This document shows positions 1 to 6,899 of a stretch of DNA of 8,781 nucleotides, piece by piece. The first letter of the stretch is position 1. Every line of letters begins with the position of its first letter. Source of the DNA: Hyphomicrobiaceae bacterium (lineage in GTDB: Bacteria > Pseudomonadota > Alphaproteobacteria > Rhizobiales > Hyphomicrobiaceae); NCBI GenBank assembly GCA_025359005.1, contig JANYHP010000076.1, positions 1 to 8,781 of the forward strand, written 5' to 3'. The position numbers and the translations under genes are program-made. The notes below the pieces were generated by a model. That model did not search any database. It had not been told where the DNA came from and saw only the letters and a program-made list of their open reading frames with translations.

Positions 1-38
1 TGATGAACGAGAAGAAGTCAGGTGCGAGCGTGTGGTAA
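1..38 (+). CDS. 3' end of an upstream gene (partial)
   Basis: In the frame whose codons start at position 3, the sequence reads MNEKKSGASVW and then a TAA stop at 36-38. The last base of this stop is the A of the ATG that begins the ankyrin gene (TAATG). Such a 1-base overlap is typical of translationally coupled genes, so I infer that a gene entering from the left ends here. Only eleven codons are visible and no family can be named. The alternative is that the frame is open by chance, which is easy over so short a stretch. In that case the ankyrin reading frame, which is also open back to the window edge, might begin outside the window. Confidence 0.4.
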   Translation, partial: MNEKKSGASVW

Positions 39-1465
39 TGCATCCCCTCGAGTTCATCACGGCGTACTCGGCACTCGGCTGCGCAGGAGGCGAGCAAAAT
101 GATTGGTTTCGCTTCGTGGCTGGCGAAGTGCCATCGTCGCGCTTCCTGGACGTGAGCGGTGAGGGTGCGGAGACATGGCTCGCGTGGCTGGCGGCGGATC
201 CGAACTTGGTCGGGCCCGACGAGCCGCCACCGTCCGTCGTGGAGCGAACACCGGCGGATCGTGCTTTGCTCGATGCCGCACGCTCCAACTCGGCGCCCGC
301 AGTGACGGCAGCGCTCGCACGTGGGGCCCGGCCCAACGTGATTTACAATATCGACTGGCACATAGACAAAGGCGGCTGGAACCGACAGTTCTGCACGCCG
401 CTGAATTACGCCGCGCGCTTCGACGACATCGCCCTGATGGAACGTCTCGTCAAGTCGGGCGCTACGATCAATACACGCCGTTCGATCCTGGCCGACGCGA
501 TCGTCTTTTCAACCCGTCCAACCATCGAATGGCTGATCACGCATGGCGCGCGCCTCAACGGTTGGAAAGAGCAGCGCGAATGGCCGCTTCATGCGCTGAT
601 CAATTGGCACGGCGATCCGGACAAAATCGAACGCATTCGCGCCAGCACGCAAGATCTATTCAGGCAAAATGGGTTGCATCTTCCGGATCTCGATCTTGAT
701 CAACCAAAATCAATCGACAAGATGGAATACCTCGAACGTCTCGAGCTTCTCTTACGATCAGGTGCCAACCCGGATGCCCGGTGGGACAACGGCATCACGA
801 TGCTGATGTGGGGCGGAGTTCGCACGGCGGAACGGCTTCTCGCTTACGGCGCTGACGTGAACGCGCGAGATCACCACGGACAGACGGCGCTCCACTGGGC
901 CCAGACACCCGAAAAGGCGCGATTGCTCGTGGCGAATGGAGGCCGCATCAACGCCCTGTCAGAACCTCCCGCCGACGACGGGCAAAGCGTGGCCAACACG
1001 CCCTTACAAATACAGCTCGCCCTCGAATCTCACAAACCGGCGGGAATGGTCGATACCCTTCTCGAACTCGGCGCTGACCCTCGCGTCCGTGACGGTAACG
1101 GCCGCAACACGCTGGCCTACTGCTATTCGAAAAGCACTTTCGAGCGCATGCGCAGCCTCGGCTTGGATCCGCTCGAGCGAATGCCGGACGGCGGGACGCT
1201 GTTGCACCGTTACGGTGTGTCTGCATTCTCCGACCCGGGATTTCTCGAACACTTGCTTGATCTTGGTATCAGGATCAATGATACCGACGACGATCGACAG
1301 ACGTTCCTGCATCGTCTCGCCACCATGCCGGAGACGATACCGGCGGCGCAGCTGCAGCAGGTGATTGCGCTCGGCGCCGACAAATCGATCGAGGATAAGG
1401 CGGGGCGGCGTGCCCACGATCTCGCGCCGGCGTCGAAGACGGAATTGCGCGATGTGTTGCGCTGA
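38..1465 (+). CDS. Ankyrin-repeat protein, probable effector-linked immunity or adaptor protein
   Basis: This encodes a 475-residue soluble protein built largely of ankyrin repeats, helix-turn-helix units that bind other proteins. Repeat-like units with the G-A-x-hydrophobic-N turn are visible at roughly residues 70-105, 115-175, 248-310 (LLAYGADVNARDHHGQTALH is the clearest), 318-370 and 385-468. The first 65 residues are not ankyrin-like and contain Trp-rich WFRF and TWLAWLA segments. No signal peptide or membrane segment is seen, so it should be cytoplasmic. I chose the ATG at 38 because it overlaps the TAA of the preceding frame. A GTG at 32 would add two residues, and the frame stays open to the window start. 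It lies 10 bp before a second ankyrin gene, so the two are probably one operon. Ankyrin proteins next to type VI or polymorphic-toxin effectors often act as immunity proteins; that role here is inference from context. Confidence 0.85.
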   Translation: MHPLEFITAYSALGCAGGEQNDWFRFVAGEVPSSRFLDVSGEGAETWLAWLAADPNLVGPDEPPPSVVERTPADRALLDAARSNSAPAVTAALARGARPNVIYNIDWHIDKGGWNRQFCTPLNYAARFDDIALMERLVKSGATINTRRSILADAIVFSTRPTIEWLITHGARLNGWKEQREWPLHALINWHGDPDKIERIRASTQDLFRQNGLHLPDLDLDQPKSIDKMEYLERLELLLRSGANPDARWDNGITMLMWGGVRTAERLLAYGADVNARDHHGQTALHWAQTPEKARLLVANGGRINALSEPPADDGQSVANTPLQIQLALESHKPAGMVDTLLELGADPRVRDGNGRNTLAYCYSKSTFERMRSLGLDPLERMPDGGTLLHRYGVSAFSDPGFLEHLLDLGIRINDTDDDRQTFLHRLATMPETIPAAQLQQVIALGADKSIEDKAGRRAHDLAPASKTELRDVLR

Positions 1466-1475
1466 AAGAAACCGG

Positions 1476-2594
1476 ATGGCCAAGCTAAAAAAGAAGTTGC
1501 TTCCCAAGAACTTCGACGAGCTTTTGAAGGAGGGCGACCTCGAAGCGCTGAAAGCTGTGTTCGACACCTGCGATCTCAATGCACGCGGCGGATATAACAA
1601 GCAGGTCGCGTTGGCATACAGCGAGTGCCCCGATGAGTTCGCACGGTGGCTCATCGACAACGGCGCAGATATCTCTGCGACGGATAAATACGGCGCTACG
1701 CCTCTGCATTTGCGCGCCTGGCACTGGATGGGTCGCATCGATGTCCTTCTGAAGCATGGTGCTGATGTACAAAGCGTCGACAAACAGGGGAACACGCCGC
1801 TCCACGACGCGGCACGCGTCGGCAAGGTTGACACCGCACGAACTTTACTTGAACGCGGCGCGCGCACGGATGCTATCAATGCAGCGGGATTTACTCCGTT
1901 GGTTCATGCCTTGCAGAACTGCGACAACTTGAAGATCAAGGGCATTTCCGAAATCGCGGAACTGCTGCTGACGGCTGAAGGCCGGACAAAAAGGGATGCA
2001 CCGTCATTCCTATCCAAAATCCTTGGCCGGACACAAAGCGGAGCGTCGCTGGCGACGCCGGAGATGAAGTCGATGGTTGAGCGCATCGGGACAAATTTCG
2101 AGTTCCACCGCGCCAGCTACAATCCTGACTTCCTGGAGGAGACCAGCGCCGGTCTCGATCGACTGTACGCGCTCTTCGGAGTGCCGCCTGTACCTCGCCG
2201 GTCAATGCACGATGGCCGATCGCCGATCATCGCAACATCCCCACGATGGGAAGATCGGCATCAGGAGTTGTGGCAACTGCTGGTCCCTTCGTCCGGGGCC
2301 GCCAGCAGTGTCCAAGGGGAGGTTGTCCGCCTCTCCGGGCGCATTGGCGACGAAATCGAGCGCAATGGCGGAACAAACTGGGACGCAGACTACAATCAGA
2401 TGGCCGACGCATTCCTCGTGCACGTCGGTTCGGGCGTATCCCTACCGGGGCCTGCTTTGGCAGAGTTGCGAGGCCTCGTGGCCGAAGTAAAAGCGCGGAG
2501 GGGTGACACCCTTCGACTATGTGAATTCGCAGTCGACTGGGTCAGGCTGAACCCGATCCCGATTCCTTTGTCGGAGCCAAATTATTCACGATAG
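1476..2594 (+). CDS. Ankyrin-repeat protein with a conserved-looking C-terminal domain
   Basis: This encodes a 372-residue cytoplasmic protein. Residues 1-20 are basic (KLKKK). Four ankyrin repeats follow at about 13-72, 73-105, 106-138 and 139-170, with textbook GATPLHLRA and GNTPLHDAARVG motifs. Residues 200-372 form a separate non-repeat domain with Trp/Asn-rich landmarks (ELWQLLVP, GGTNWDADY, AVDWVRLNP). I believe this domain recurs in ankyrin proteins of effector loci, but I cannot name it. The ATG at 1476 was chosen over an upstream in-frame start at 1365 because the extension overlaps the previous gene out of frame and is an implausible Arg-rich string. A purine-rich GAAAGAA precedes the ATG by about 5 bases. 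The gene is in tandem with the first ankyrin gene, but the C-terminal domains differ, so this is not a simple duplication. Its binding partner, probably an effector, is inferred and not visible. Confidence 0.88.
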   Translation: MAKLKKKLLPKNFDELLKEGDLEALKAVFDTCDLNARGGYNKQVALAYSECPDEFARWLIDNGADISATDKYGATPLHLRAWHWMGRIDVLLKHGADVQSVDKQGNTPLHDAARVGKVDTARTLLERGARTDAINAAGFTPLVHALQNCDNLKIKGISEIAELLLTAEGRTKRDAPSFLSKILGRTQSGASLATPEMKSMVERIGTNFEFHRASYNPDFLEETSAGLDRLYALFGVPPVPRRSMHDGRSPIIATSPRWEDRHQELWQLLVPSSGAASSVQGEVVRLSGRIGDEIERNGGTNWDADYNQMADAFLVHVGSGVSLPGPALAELRGLVAEVKARRGDTLRLCEFAVDWVRLNPIPIPLSEPNYSR

Positions 2595-2602
2595 TCGACT
2601 GC

Positions 2603-2713
2603 ATGACGATAGACCCGAACAGCACCCGTGAACGACTCCCATTCGGCACGCTCACGGCAGTGCCCTACGAGGATCGCTTCGACGCCGCAAAATACACTCG
2701 GCTGAAGCAGGGG
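2603..2713 (+). pseudogene. 5' stump of an unidentified gene, truncated at the joint with the minus-strand block
   Basis: The frame opens with MTIDPNSTRERLPFG and continues as natural-looking protein for about 37 codons, ending near AKYTRLKQG. It then turns into Arg/Pro-rich sequence that is simply the antisense of the minus-strand gene ending at 2724. The protein-like part stops within about 10 bases of that gene's end, so this looks like a gene cut off by the arrival of the minus-strand block. It sits 8 bp after the second ankyrin gene and could have been the third gene of that operon. No good Shine-Dalgarno sequence is seen, and the family is not recognised with confidence. Chance coding appearance is possible over so few codons. 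Confidence 0.45.
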
Positions 2714-2723
2714 CAGATGCGGC

Positions 2724-3173
2724 TCAGGCGCAGACCCAGCAATACAGATGGTCGCCACGTTCCTTTGCTCTTCTCGCAAGGCCGACAAATTCCTCGAGCT
2801 TCAGTAACAAGAGATCCCCCAATCCCACGTTGTCCTCGAAAAATACAAACTCCTCGCTTTTCGCTCATAGGTCGGCAACATCGCGCCAACGCTCCTCCTC
2901 GAGCGTTGCCAGAGCGTCACGGATCCCCTCGTCCAATTCGAAAAGGTTAGTGCTGCCGGTATCATGCTCGGGCCAAAAGCCTCGCCACTCGACGATATCT
3001 GGGTTTCTTGGGGATTGACGAATGATGGCGATCAGGTCTCCCAGTGCTTCACTCGGATCGATGTGCTTGCCGTCAACCGCATCGAAGCCACGATCTGGCC
3101 GCGGGCCAAGCTCAAACGCTCGCATTGCCGCGTTGCGGCTTTCTGCGCGAAAATAGTCGATGAGAACGCCCAT
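2724..3173 (-). pseudogene. Small conserved protein (about 149 codons) interrupted by an in-frame TGA
   Basis: The ATG at 3173 follows a good GGAG site at 3183-3180, and the frame reads MGVLIDYFRAESRNAA onward with FDAVDGKHIDPSEALGDLI as the central landmark. After 102 residues it meets TGA at 2867-2865 (RWRDVADL-stop). The same frame then continues as clearly protein-like sequence (AKSEEFVFFEDNVGLGDLL, then EEFVGLARRAKERG) to HLYCWVCA and a natural TGA at 2726-2724. The intact protein would be about 149 residues, and codon 103 was most simply TGG (Trp). I recall similar proteins of unknown function starting MGVL.DYF and ending near YCWVC, but cannot name a family. It is the last gene of a leftward operon, 66 bp after the YcxB-like gene. 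The product is probably a 102-residue fragment, so function is likely lost. Readthrough, or a sequencing error at one base, is the main alternative. Confidence 0.7.
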
Positions 3174-3239
3174 CGTGTGCTCCACTTCGAATACAATCGC
3201 GCCTACGCGGCGCACGTTCCTGCAGGCCGACCGTGTCCG

Positions 3240-3815
3240 TCACAGGCCCCACTCTTCGATATCAGCGCGTTTCTCGACCCAGCCGACGATATCCCGGCTG
3301 ACCTGCGCATGAGCAAAGGCACGCCTCGGAATTTGGATTGGCTCGGCCTCATATCTGCATAAGAAGATTGCTCCGGAGCATTGCAGCACGGCTGTAATTT
3401 TGCGCCAATCGATCTCCAAGGCCTGGCCATCGCGGTGCACCACCAAGGCATCGTCTTTGATAGTGACAGCCACTGTCTCACCGATCATTTGCCCGCGCGC
3501 GCGCCAACGGGCGAACAGATGGAACAGTGCGCGAACGGCAAGCTCGCCGAATACCCAGGCGGCCAGTGCCACGATCAGAAGATAGATCTCGTCGGCCATC
3601 CAGGAGGGGGTGAATGCCCGCGTGAGCAAAGCGACTGCTACGCCTGCAATCGCCATCGATGGTAATATCAAAAAAACGACGCGGCGGCGGGCAGTGCTCG
3701 ATGCCAGCAGTAATTCTTCACGCGCGATGTTATCGCTACGGCGAGTGGTGTAAGCGAAGTGCCAATGCACCGTCGATGTGTCAGGTTTGCCGGCATCAGG
3801 TGTGCTTGTGCTCAC
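3240..3815 (-). CDS. YcxB-like membrane protein with two TM segments
   Basis: This encodes a 191-residue inner-membrane protein. After a polar N-terminus of about 45 residues come two hydrophobic segments, at about 45-65 (VVFLILPSMAIAGVAVALL) and 75-97 (IYLLIVALAAWVFGELAV). A cytosolic C-terminal domain follows, with the pattern typical of the YcxB C-terminal region: a beta-rich stretch, EIDWRKITAVLQ, then IFLCRYEAEPIQIPRRAF. The start is a GTG at 3815 that overlaps the stop of the DUF4375 gene as GTGA, so the two are almost certainly translationally coupled. The family is widespread and its biochemical role is not established. Two-TM proteins of this shape do occur as immunity proteins against periplasmic effectors. 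That role here is inference from the neighbourhood only. Confidence 0.82.
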   Translation of the reverse strand: MSTSTPDAGKPDTSTVHWHFAYTTRRSDNIAREELLLASSTARRRVVFLILPSMAIAGVAVALLTRAFTPSWMADEIYLLIVALAAWVFGELAVRALFHLFARWRARGQMIGETVAVTIKDDALVVHRDGQALEIDWRKITAVLQCSGAIFLCRYEAEPIQIPRRAFAHAQVSRDIVGWVEKRADIEEWGL

Positions 3816-4927
3816 TGTGGCAGAAGTCCATTGTCCCGCGCGAACTTGAGCGTCGCATCGTGAAAGACAGCGACTTGGGCTTCCCGTTCTTCCTGTGATC
3901 GCGCAGGCAACAGAGCCGCAAGCTTTGCCGTCACGACGTAGCGCTCACGCTCGGTTTTCGTAACCGGGTAAGGTTTTGGGTAAAGTGCAATCCCACGTCC
4001 GACGGCTTCGGCCGCAGCAAGTGCGCCGACCTCGCGCGAGGCCGCGGCGGCTTCCTCGGCGAAAGCGCCGCTGGTACTCTCGAAAAAATTCTCGAGGCCA
4101 CCGTTCGCGACAGCGCCATAAAACAATTGAAGCACCAGAAGCTTCTGATAGGGCACAGGCATCTGCGCCAGCCGCGCATGCCGGGTGTGCGCATCCTCGG
4201 TCGATTGGTACATGACTTTTGCGAGTTCGAGAGCGACGTAGCACATCCGATCGGCGTCCGCCAGCTTGGCACGCATGTCTGCCACGGCGGCGGTCAGTTC
4301 CGGGTCGGACACGATGTAAGCCTCGATCGCTCGCTTCAGTTCGCGATTGGTCCCGAAGCGGGACGACATGGCCTCGAGTGCGATTTCAATTTTCGTCGGC
4401 GGTTGGGGTACATTGGAATGGAGTCCCGTCGCAAGCCTATCCACAGTGAGAGCAATGACCCGGCTTCGCTCCGCATCGTCCATCGGCGAATTTTTAAAGG
4501 GCGCCATCGCGTTTTCGAACTCGTCAACGTATCGCTTCAAATCCGTTTGAGTGAAGAAGCCGCTGCGAGTAGTGTCGTCGATCGGATAACCCTTGCCAAA
4601 GAGCGCCATCGCCACATCGAAGGCATCTCCTTGCTGCTTTAGTCCGGCTTCTTTGAGTGCGGTTAGGATTTGCGGTGCCATGGTGGCCACGGGTAGAGAA
4701 AAGAACGTGCGCAAGCTGGCAACTTCTTGGTCGTAAACGTAACCCGTCGCCAGCATCAGCTCGACCAGCAACCGCAAGCGCCGGACTTTCGCAGGTAGTA
4801 CATCGATGGATGCCAAATACTTTTCTCGGCCGTCAGTCATGATGTGCCACGTCTCCATCCCCATGGACATTCGCAGCACCTGCCAGACCGGGATTGTTTT
4901 CACCGCGAGCTGAACCTCTTGCGTCAT
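3812..4927 (-). CDS. DUF4375-domain protein, first gene of the leftward operon
   Basis: This encodes a soluble protein of up to 371 residues. The C-terminal part, about 250-345, carries the DUF4375 (DMP19-like) signature: PVPYQKLLVLQLFYGAVANG, then NFFESTSGAFAEEA and repeated Ala-rich helices with the ALYPKPYP loop. The N-terminal 230 residues are mostly helical and unrecognised. The frame stays open to 4999, but those extra codons are antisense to the ISAs1 transposase remnant, so I reject that start. ATG 4927 lies exactly at the remnant's edge, with only a weak GGTGG ahead of it. ATG 4870 (MSMGMETW), with AGGTG about 7 bases upstream, is a credible alternative giving 352 residues. The original promoter and possibly a few N-terminal codons may have been replaced by the insertion sequence. 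The gene overlaps the YcxB-like gene by 4 bp. An immunity or toxin-regulating role is plausible but unproven. Confidence 0.75.
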   Translation of the reverse strand: MTQEVQLAVKTIPVWQVLRMSMGMETWHIMTDGREKYLASIDVLPAKVRRLRLLVELMLATGYVYDQEVASLRTFFSLPVATMAPQILTALKEAGLKQQGDAFDVAMALFGKGYPIDDTTRSGFFTQTDLKRYVDEFENAMAPFKNSPMDDAERSRVIALTVDRLATGLHSNVPQPPTKIEIALEAMSSRFGTNRELKRAIEAYIVSDPELTAAVADMRAKLADADRMCYVALELAKVMYQSTEDAHTRHARLAQMPVPYQKLLVLQLFYGAVANGGLENFFESTSGAFAEEAAAASREVGALAAAEAVGRGIALYPKPYPVTKTERERYVVTAKLAALLPARSQEEREAQVAVFHDATLKFARDNGLLPQ

Positions 4928-5195
4928 GAGCCGCCACCAGACGCTGGAAAAGAGCCATGGCCGCATCGAAACACGAACGTATTCAGCCGTTTGCGCCATC
5001 GGCTGGTTGACGCAACGTCATGGCTTTGCCGATCTCAAAAGCATCGTCATGGTCGAGAGCATCCGCGAGATCATTGGCGGAAAAACAGAGCAGGAAACCC
5101 GCTACTATATCTCATCGCTTGCCGCCGACGCGGCGCGTCAGGGCGATGCCATTCGCAGCCACTGGGCGGTCGAAAGCCACCATTGGGTGATGGAC
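4926..5195 (+). pseudogene. ISAs1-family transposase, C-terminal fragment
   Basis: The frame reads RHQTLEKSHGRIETRTYS, then LKSIVMVESIREIIGGKTEQ, ETRYYISSLAADA and IRSHWAVESHHWVMD. These are the conserved C-terminal blocks of ISAs1-type DDE transposases (HGRIE.R, RYYISSL, SHW.IE..LHWVLD). The N-terminal two thirds, with the first catalytic Asp residues, are missing. The C-terminus is also missing, because the frame runs into an IS21-type end at 5200. In the WAVESHHWVMD block the family normally has one more residue between E and HW, so a codon appears to be deleted. The fragment cannot encode an active enzyme. It forms the right border of the DUF4375 operon and may have cut that gene from its original upstream region. 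The apparent ATG at 4926 is unlikely to be a natural start. Confidence 0.85.
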
Positions 5196-5199
5196 AACC

Positions 5200-5259
5200 T
5201 GTCAACGCCGGAGCAATTTTGTATCGGCTGGCCGGAGTAAAAGTGCTCCGGCGTTGACA
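5200..5259. mobile_element. 60-bp IS21-type remnant: two element ends joined without transposase genes
   Basis: Bases 5200-5215 (TGTCAACGCCGGAGCA) and 5244-5259 (TGCTCCGGCGTTGACA) form a perfect 16-bp inverted repeat with outer TG...CA, the terminal arrangement of IS21-family elements. Inside the left part, GCCGGAGCAA (5207-5216) recurs as GCCGGAGTAA (5231-5240). IS21 elements carry such repeated internal copies of the terminal sequence as transposase binding sites. Only 28 bp separate the arms, so istA and istB are gone. No flanking direct repeat is visible (left GACAACC, right AGCAGTG), so this is either an old insertion or one rearranged after insertion. It interrupts the ISAs1 fragment right after the WVMD codons. 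A hairpin function in RNA is possible, but there is no T-run to make it a terminator. Confidence 0.65.
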
Positions 5260-5510
5260 AGCAGTGCCAGTTCGTTGAAGTTGGTTAGGGTAGCACAAGA
5301 GTAATCCGAGAAAGTGCGTTGCAGGATGGTCATCGTCAGATGCGTTCATAGCTCGTGCCCTTAAAAACGTACTGCAAGTGGTGCAGAGCCTGCTGCTGGC
5401 CCGCTTTTCTATGCAAGGACTGCTGCGACCTCATTGAGACGTTGGCGTTCGCCAGCAGCGCACGATAAATTCTGCCAGTTAAATAGCTTTTGCATTCTGG
5501 ATGCGCCTCT
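5260..5510. other. Non-coding or degraded stretch between the IS21 remnant and the 98-aa gene
   Basis: I see no convincing gene here. The only protein-like signal is on the minus strand from about 5484 to 5336, reading RIYRALLANANVSMRSQQSL and ending HHLQYVFKGTSYERI with a stop at 5336-5338. It has an amphipathic, helix-like look, lacks its own start, and upstream becomes antisense to the 98-aa gene. It may be the 3' end of a lost gene, but I cannot identify it. The stretch could also hold the promoter of the 5511 gene; no clear -35/-10 pair stands out. Confidence 0.35.
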
Positions 5511-5807
5511 ATGAAACTCCTGCCCGAAATCAAGCTCAGCCGTCCATCGAACCCCGCTGATGACTTCAAATGGGCCGGAAACGATGACCGGGGACAGCCT
5601 GTCGGTCATCGCAACAAACTCGGGGGAACGCCGGATTGGCTACAAAAGGGCTATGAAGCACCGTCGTGTAAAGCCTGCAAAAAGACGATGACATTCTACG
5701 GCCAGATGGACTCGATCAACGATAACGTGATTATCGCAGACTGCGGCATGATCTATGTCTTCATTTGTTTCTCTTGCTACGATGCGGCGGCAATAGCGAT
5801 GTGTTAG
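5511..5807 (+). CDS. Small cysteine-containing DUF1963/YwqG-like protein
   Basis: This encodes 98 residues. HRNKLGGTPDWLQ followed by APSCKACKKTMTFYGQMDS and DCGMIYVFICFSC matches the C-terminal half of DUF1963/YwqG-type proteins: a (L/I)GG.PDW(I/L)Q turn, then QIDS, then D.G..Y.F. Two CxxC pairs, at residues 53-56 and 86-89, suggest a structural zinc site. ATG 5511 was chosen because the frame before it (MHSGCAS from 5490) adds seven residues without a better ribosome site. The Shine-Dalgarno sequence is weak at either position. At about 100 residues it is far shorter than full DUF1963 proteins, but the start and end look natural, so it may be a standalone short form. It faces the larger DUF1963 gene at 5875 and is visibly more AT-rich than the ankyrin genes. 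A role as an immunity or binding protein is a guess from context. Confidence 0.72.
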   Translation: MKLLPEIKLSRPSNPADDFKWAGNDDRGQPVGHRNKLGGTPDWLQKGYEAPSCKACKKTMTFYGQMDSINDNVIIADCGMIYVFICFSCYDAAAIAMC

Positions 5808-5874
5808 GCTTCGACGTTTTTGTTTTGCTTCCGCCTCGACGTCTCCGGTCGCCTGGGAAGGCGCGTTCGCCGGT

Positions 5875-6744
5875 TCACGTCTGCTGATAGACTGCGTGAA
5901 CTTTCGAAAAATCGCCTGAGGCGAGATCGTCGTTGCGCACCAGAAAGTAGATCGTACCTTCCGACGTCTGCTGCGCGAGATCGGCCATGGAGACCTGCAG
6001 GAGCAATGTCCATTCCGAGGCTTTAGCTGTTATTTGCTCGATCGCCGCGCGGTCCCAAGGATAAGGCAGCCGCTCTGAGGGATTGATGGCATCGAAGCGT
6101 GGATCGTCCTGCTCGGGGGCTGGCACGCCAAGGCAACGAACCCGGCGCGCCTCGCGCGTCAGCCAGGATTGGGAGACGCGGAAGCCGTCGGGATCGGATG
6201 TGAATGGACCAACATCGTTGGCGCACAAAATCTCGTAACAGTCGCTCGTCTCATCGTCGGCAGCGAAGGCGGCGAGCGCCGTATCGGCGGTGAATTCCAG
6301 TGTCGACTTGTGCGGCAAAACAATCAGGGAGACCAAGCGTATATCTTGAGCAGGATAAACGAAGGGCTTTTGCCCGGCGTCGTGTTCGCTTCCGGCTTGC
6401 AGGTCGCGCATGCTTTGGGCCGCTTCTGTCTGGCCTTGCGCGTCGAGGTGCTCTGCCATCCGCCCGTAGTGCAGCAGTTGCTGTGGATCAGGCGTGCGCC
6501 ACCATCGCTCCATCTCCTCGAACTTTGCTGGAATACCGAGTGGAACAAGATCGCTGAGCGCGCTGGTATCGTGAATGACGAGGCATGCATGCTCGTCGCA
6601 CACTGTTTCATCCATCAGCATTGCCATGTCGAGAAAGAGGAACAACCGTCCGTGGTTTGGAATGTCAAGCTGATAGCCTAAAGCAACCGCGGCATCCGAA
6701 AGGTCGATCTGCGCAATAAACTCGTAAGGAACGTCAGCAGCCAA
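5875..6744 (-). CDS. DUF1963 (YwqG-like) protein with an unresolved or truncated N-terminus
   Basis: At least 289 residues are encoded. The first part reads DVPYEFIAQIDLSD and then HGRLFLFLD, the DUF1963 hallmark pair. The C-terminus EWTLLLQVSMADL, then TIYFLVRNDDLASGDFSKVH, matches the closing QIDS/W.R..DL..RDFS strand set. The first recognisable block comes unusually early. The only start codon is a TTG at 6744, yet natural-looking sequence (REKKGSSPWIAL) continues in frame upstream to a TGA at 6810-6808. Beyond that TGA the frame shows ATG 6828, preceded by AGGCG (MRTRPD-stop). So the 5' end is either truncated near the IS66 remnant or broken by one stop codon. DUF1963 proteins have no settled function but are common companions of toxin and effector genes. 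The cell may still make a TTG-started product; that is uncertain. Confidence 0.7.
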   Translation of the reverse strand: MAADVPYEFIAQIDLSDAAVALGYQLDIPNHGRLFLFLDMAMLMDETVCDEHACLVIHDTSALSDLVPLGIPAKFEEMERWWRTPDPQQLLHYGRMAEHLDAQGQTEAAQSMRDLQAGSEHDAGQKPFVYPAQDIRLVSLIVLPHKSTLEFTADTALAAFAADDETSDCYEILCANDVGPFTSDPDGFRVSQSWLTREARRVRCLGVPAPEQDDPRFDAINPSERLPYPWDRAAIEQITAKASEWTLLLQVSMADLAQQTSEGTIYFLVRNDDLASGDFSKVHAVYQQT

Positions 6745-6899
6745 CTGTAACGCAATCCACGGACTCGATCCCTTCTTTTCGCGGGCTTTGAGCGCAGTAA
6801 TAGCGCGTCAATCTGGACGAGTCCGCATTGCCGCGCCTGAAATGTTCCCAAATCATAGGTCGTTGCCTCGCTTGAAATGCTCCCGGCGGCGGGAGGAAG

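Noticed and set aside
1004..1879. Long minus-strand open frame across both ankyrin genes
   Set aside because: It is antisense to two genes with clear ankyrin motifs, has a Ser/Arg-rich composition without recognisable features, and spans the boundary between them.
2865..2867. TGA read as selenocysteine
   Set aside because: The frame context suggests Trp at this site, no redox motif surrounds it, and I see no SECIS-like hairpin just downstream.
2964..3362. Plus-strand open frame opposite the minus-strand operon
   Set aside because: It overlaps the split small protein and the YcxB-like gene in antisense; no domain or ribosome site supports it.
4127..4642. Plus-strand 171-residue frame
   Set aside because: It is antisense to the DUF4375 gene, His/Arg-rich and without family features.
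5200..5259. Strong hairpin as a transcription terminator
   Set aside because: The stem is long and the loop 28 bases, but no T-run follows on either strand; TG...CA ends and internal repeats fit IS21 ends better.
5849..5863. CGCCT-GGGA-AGGCG hairpin between the convergent genes as a terminator
   Set aside because: The stem is only 5 bp and lacks a following T-run on either strand.
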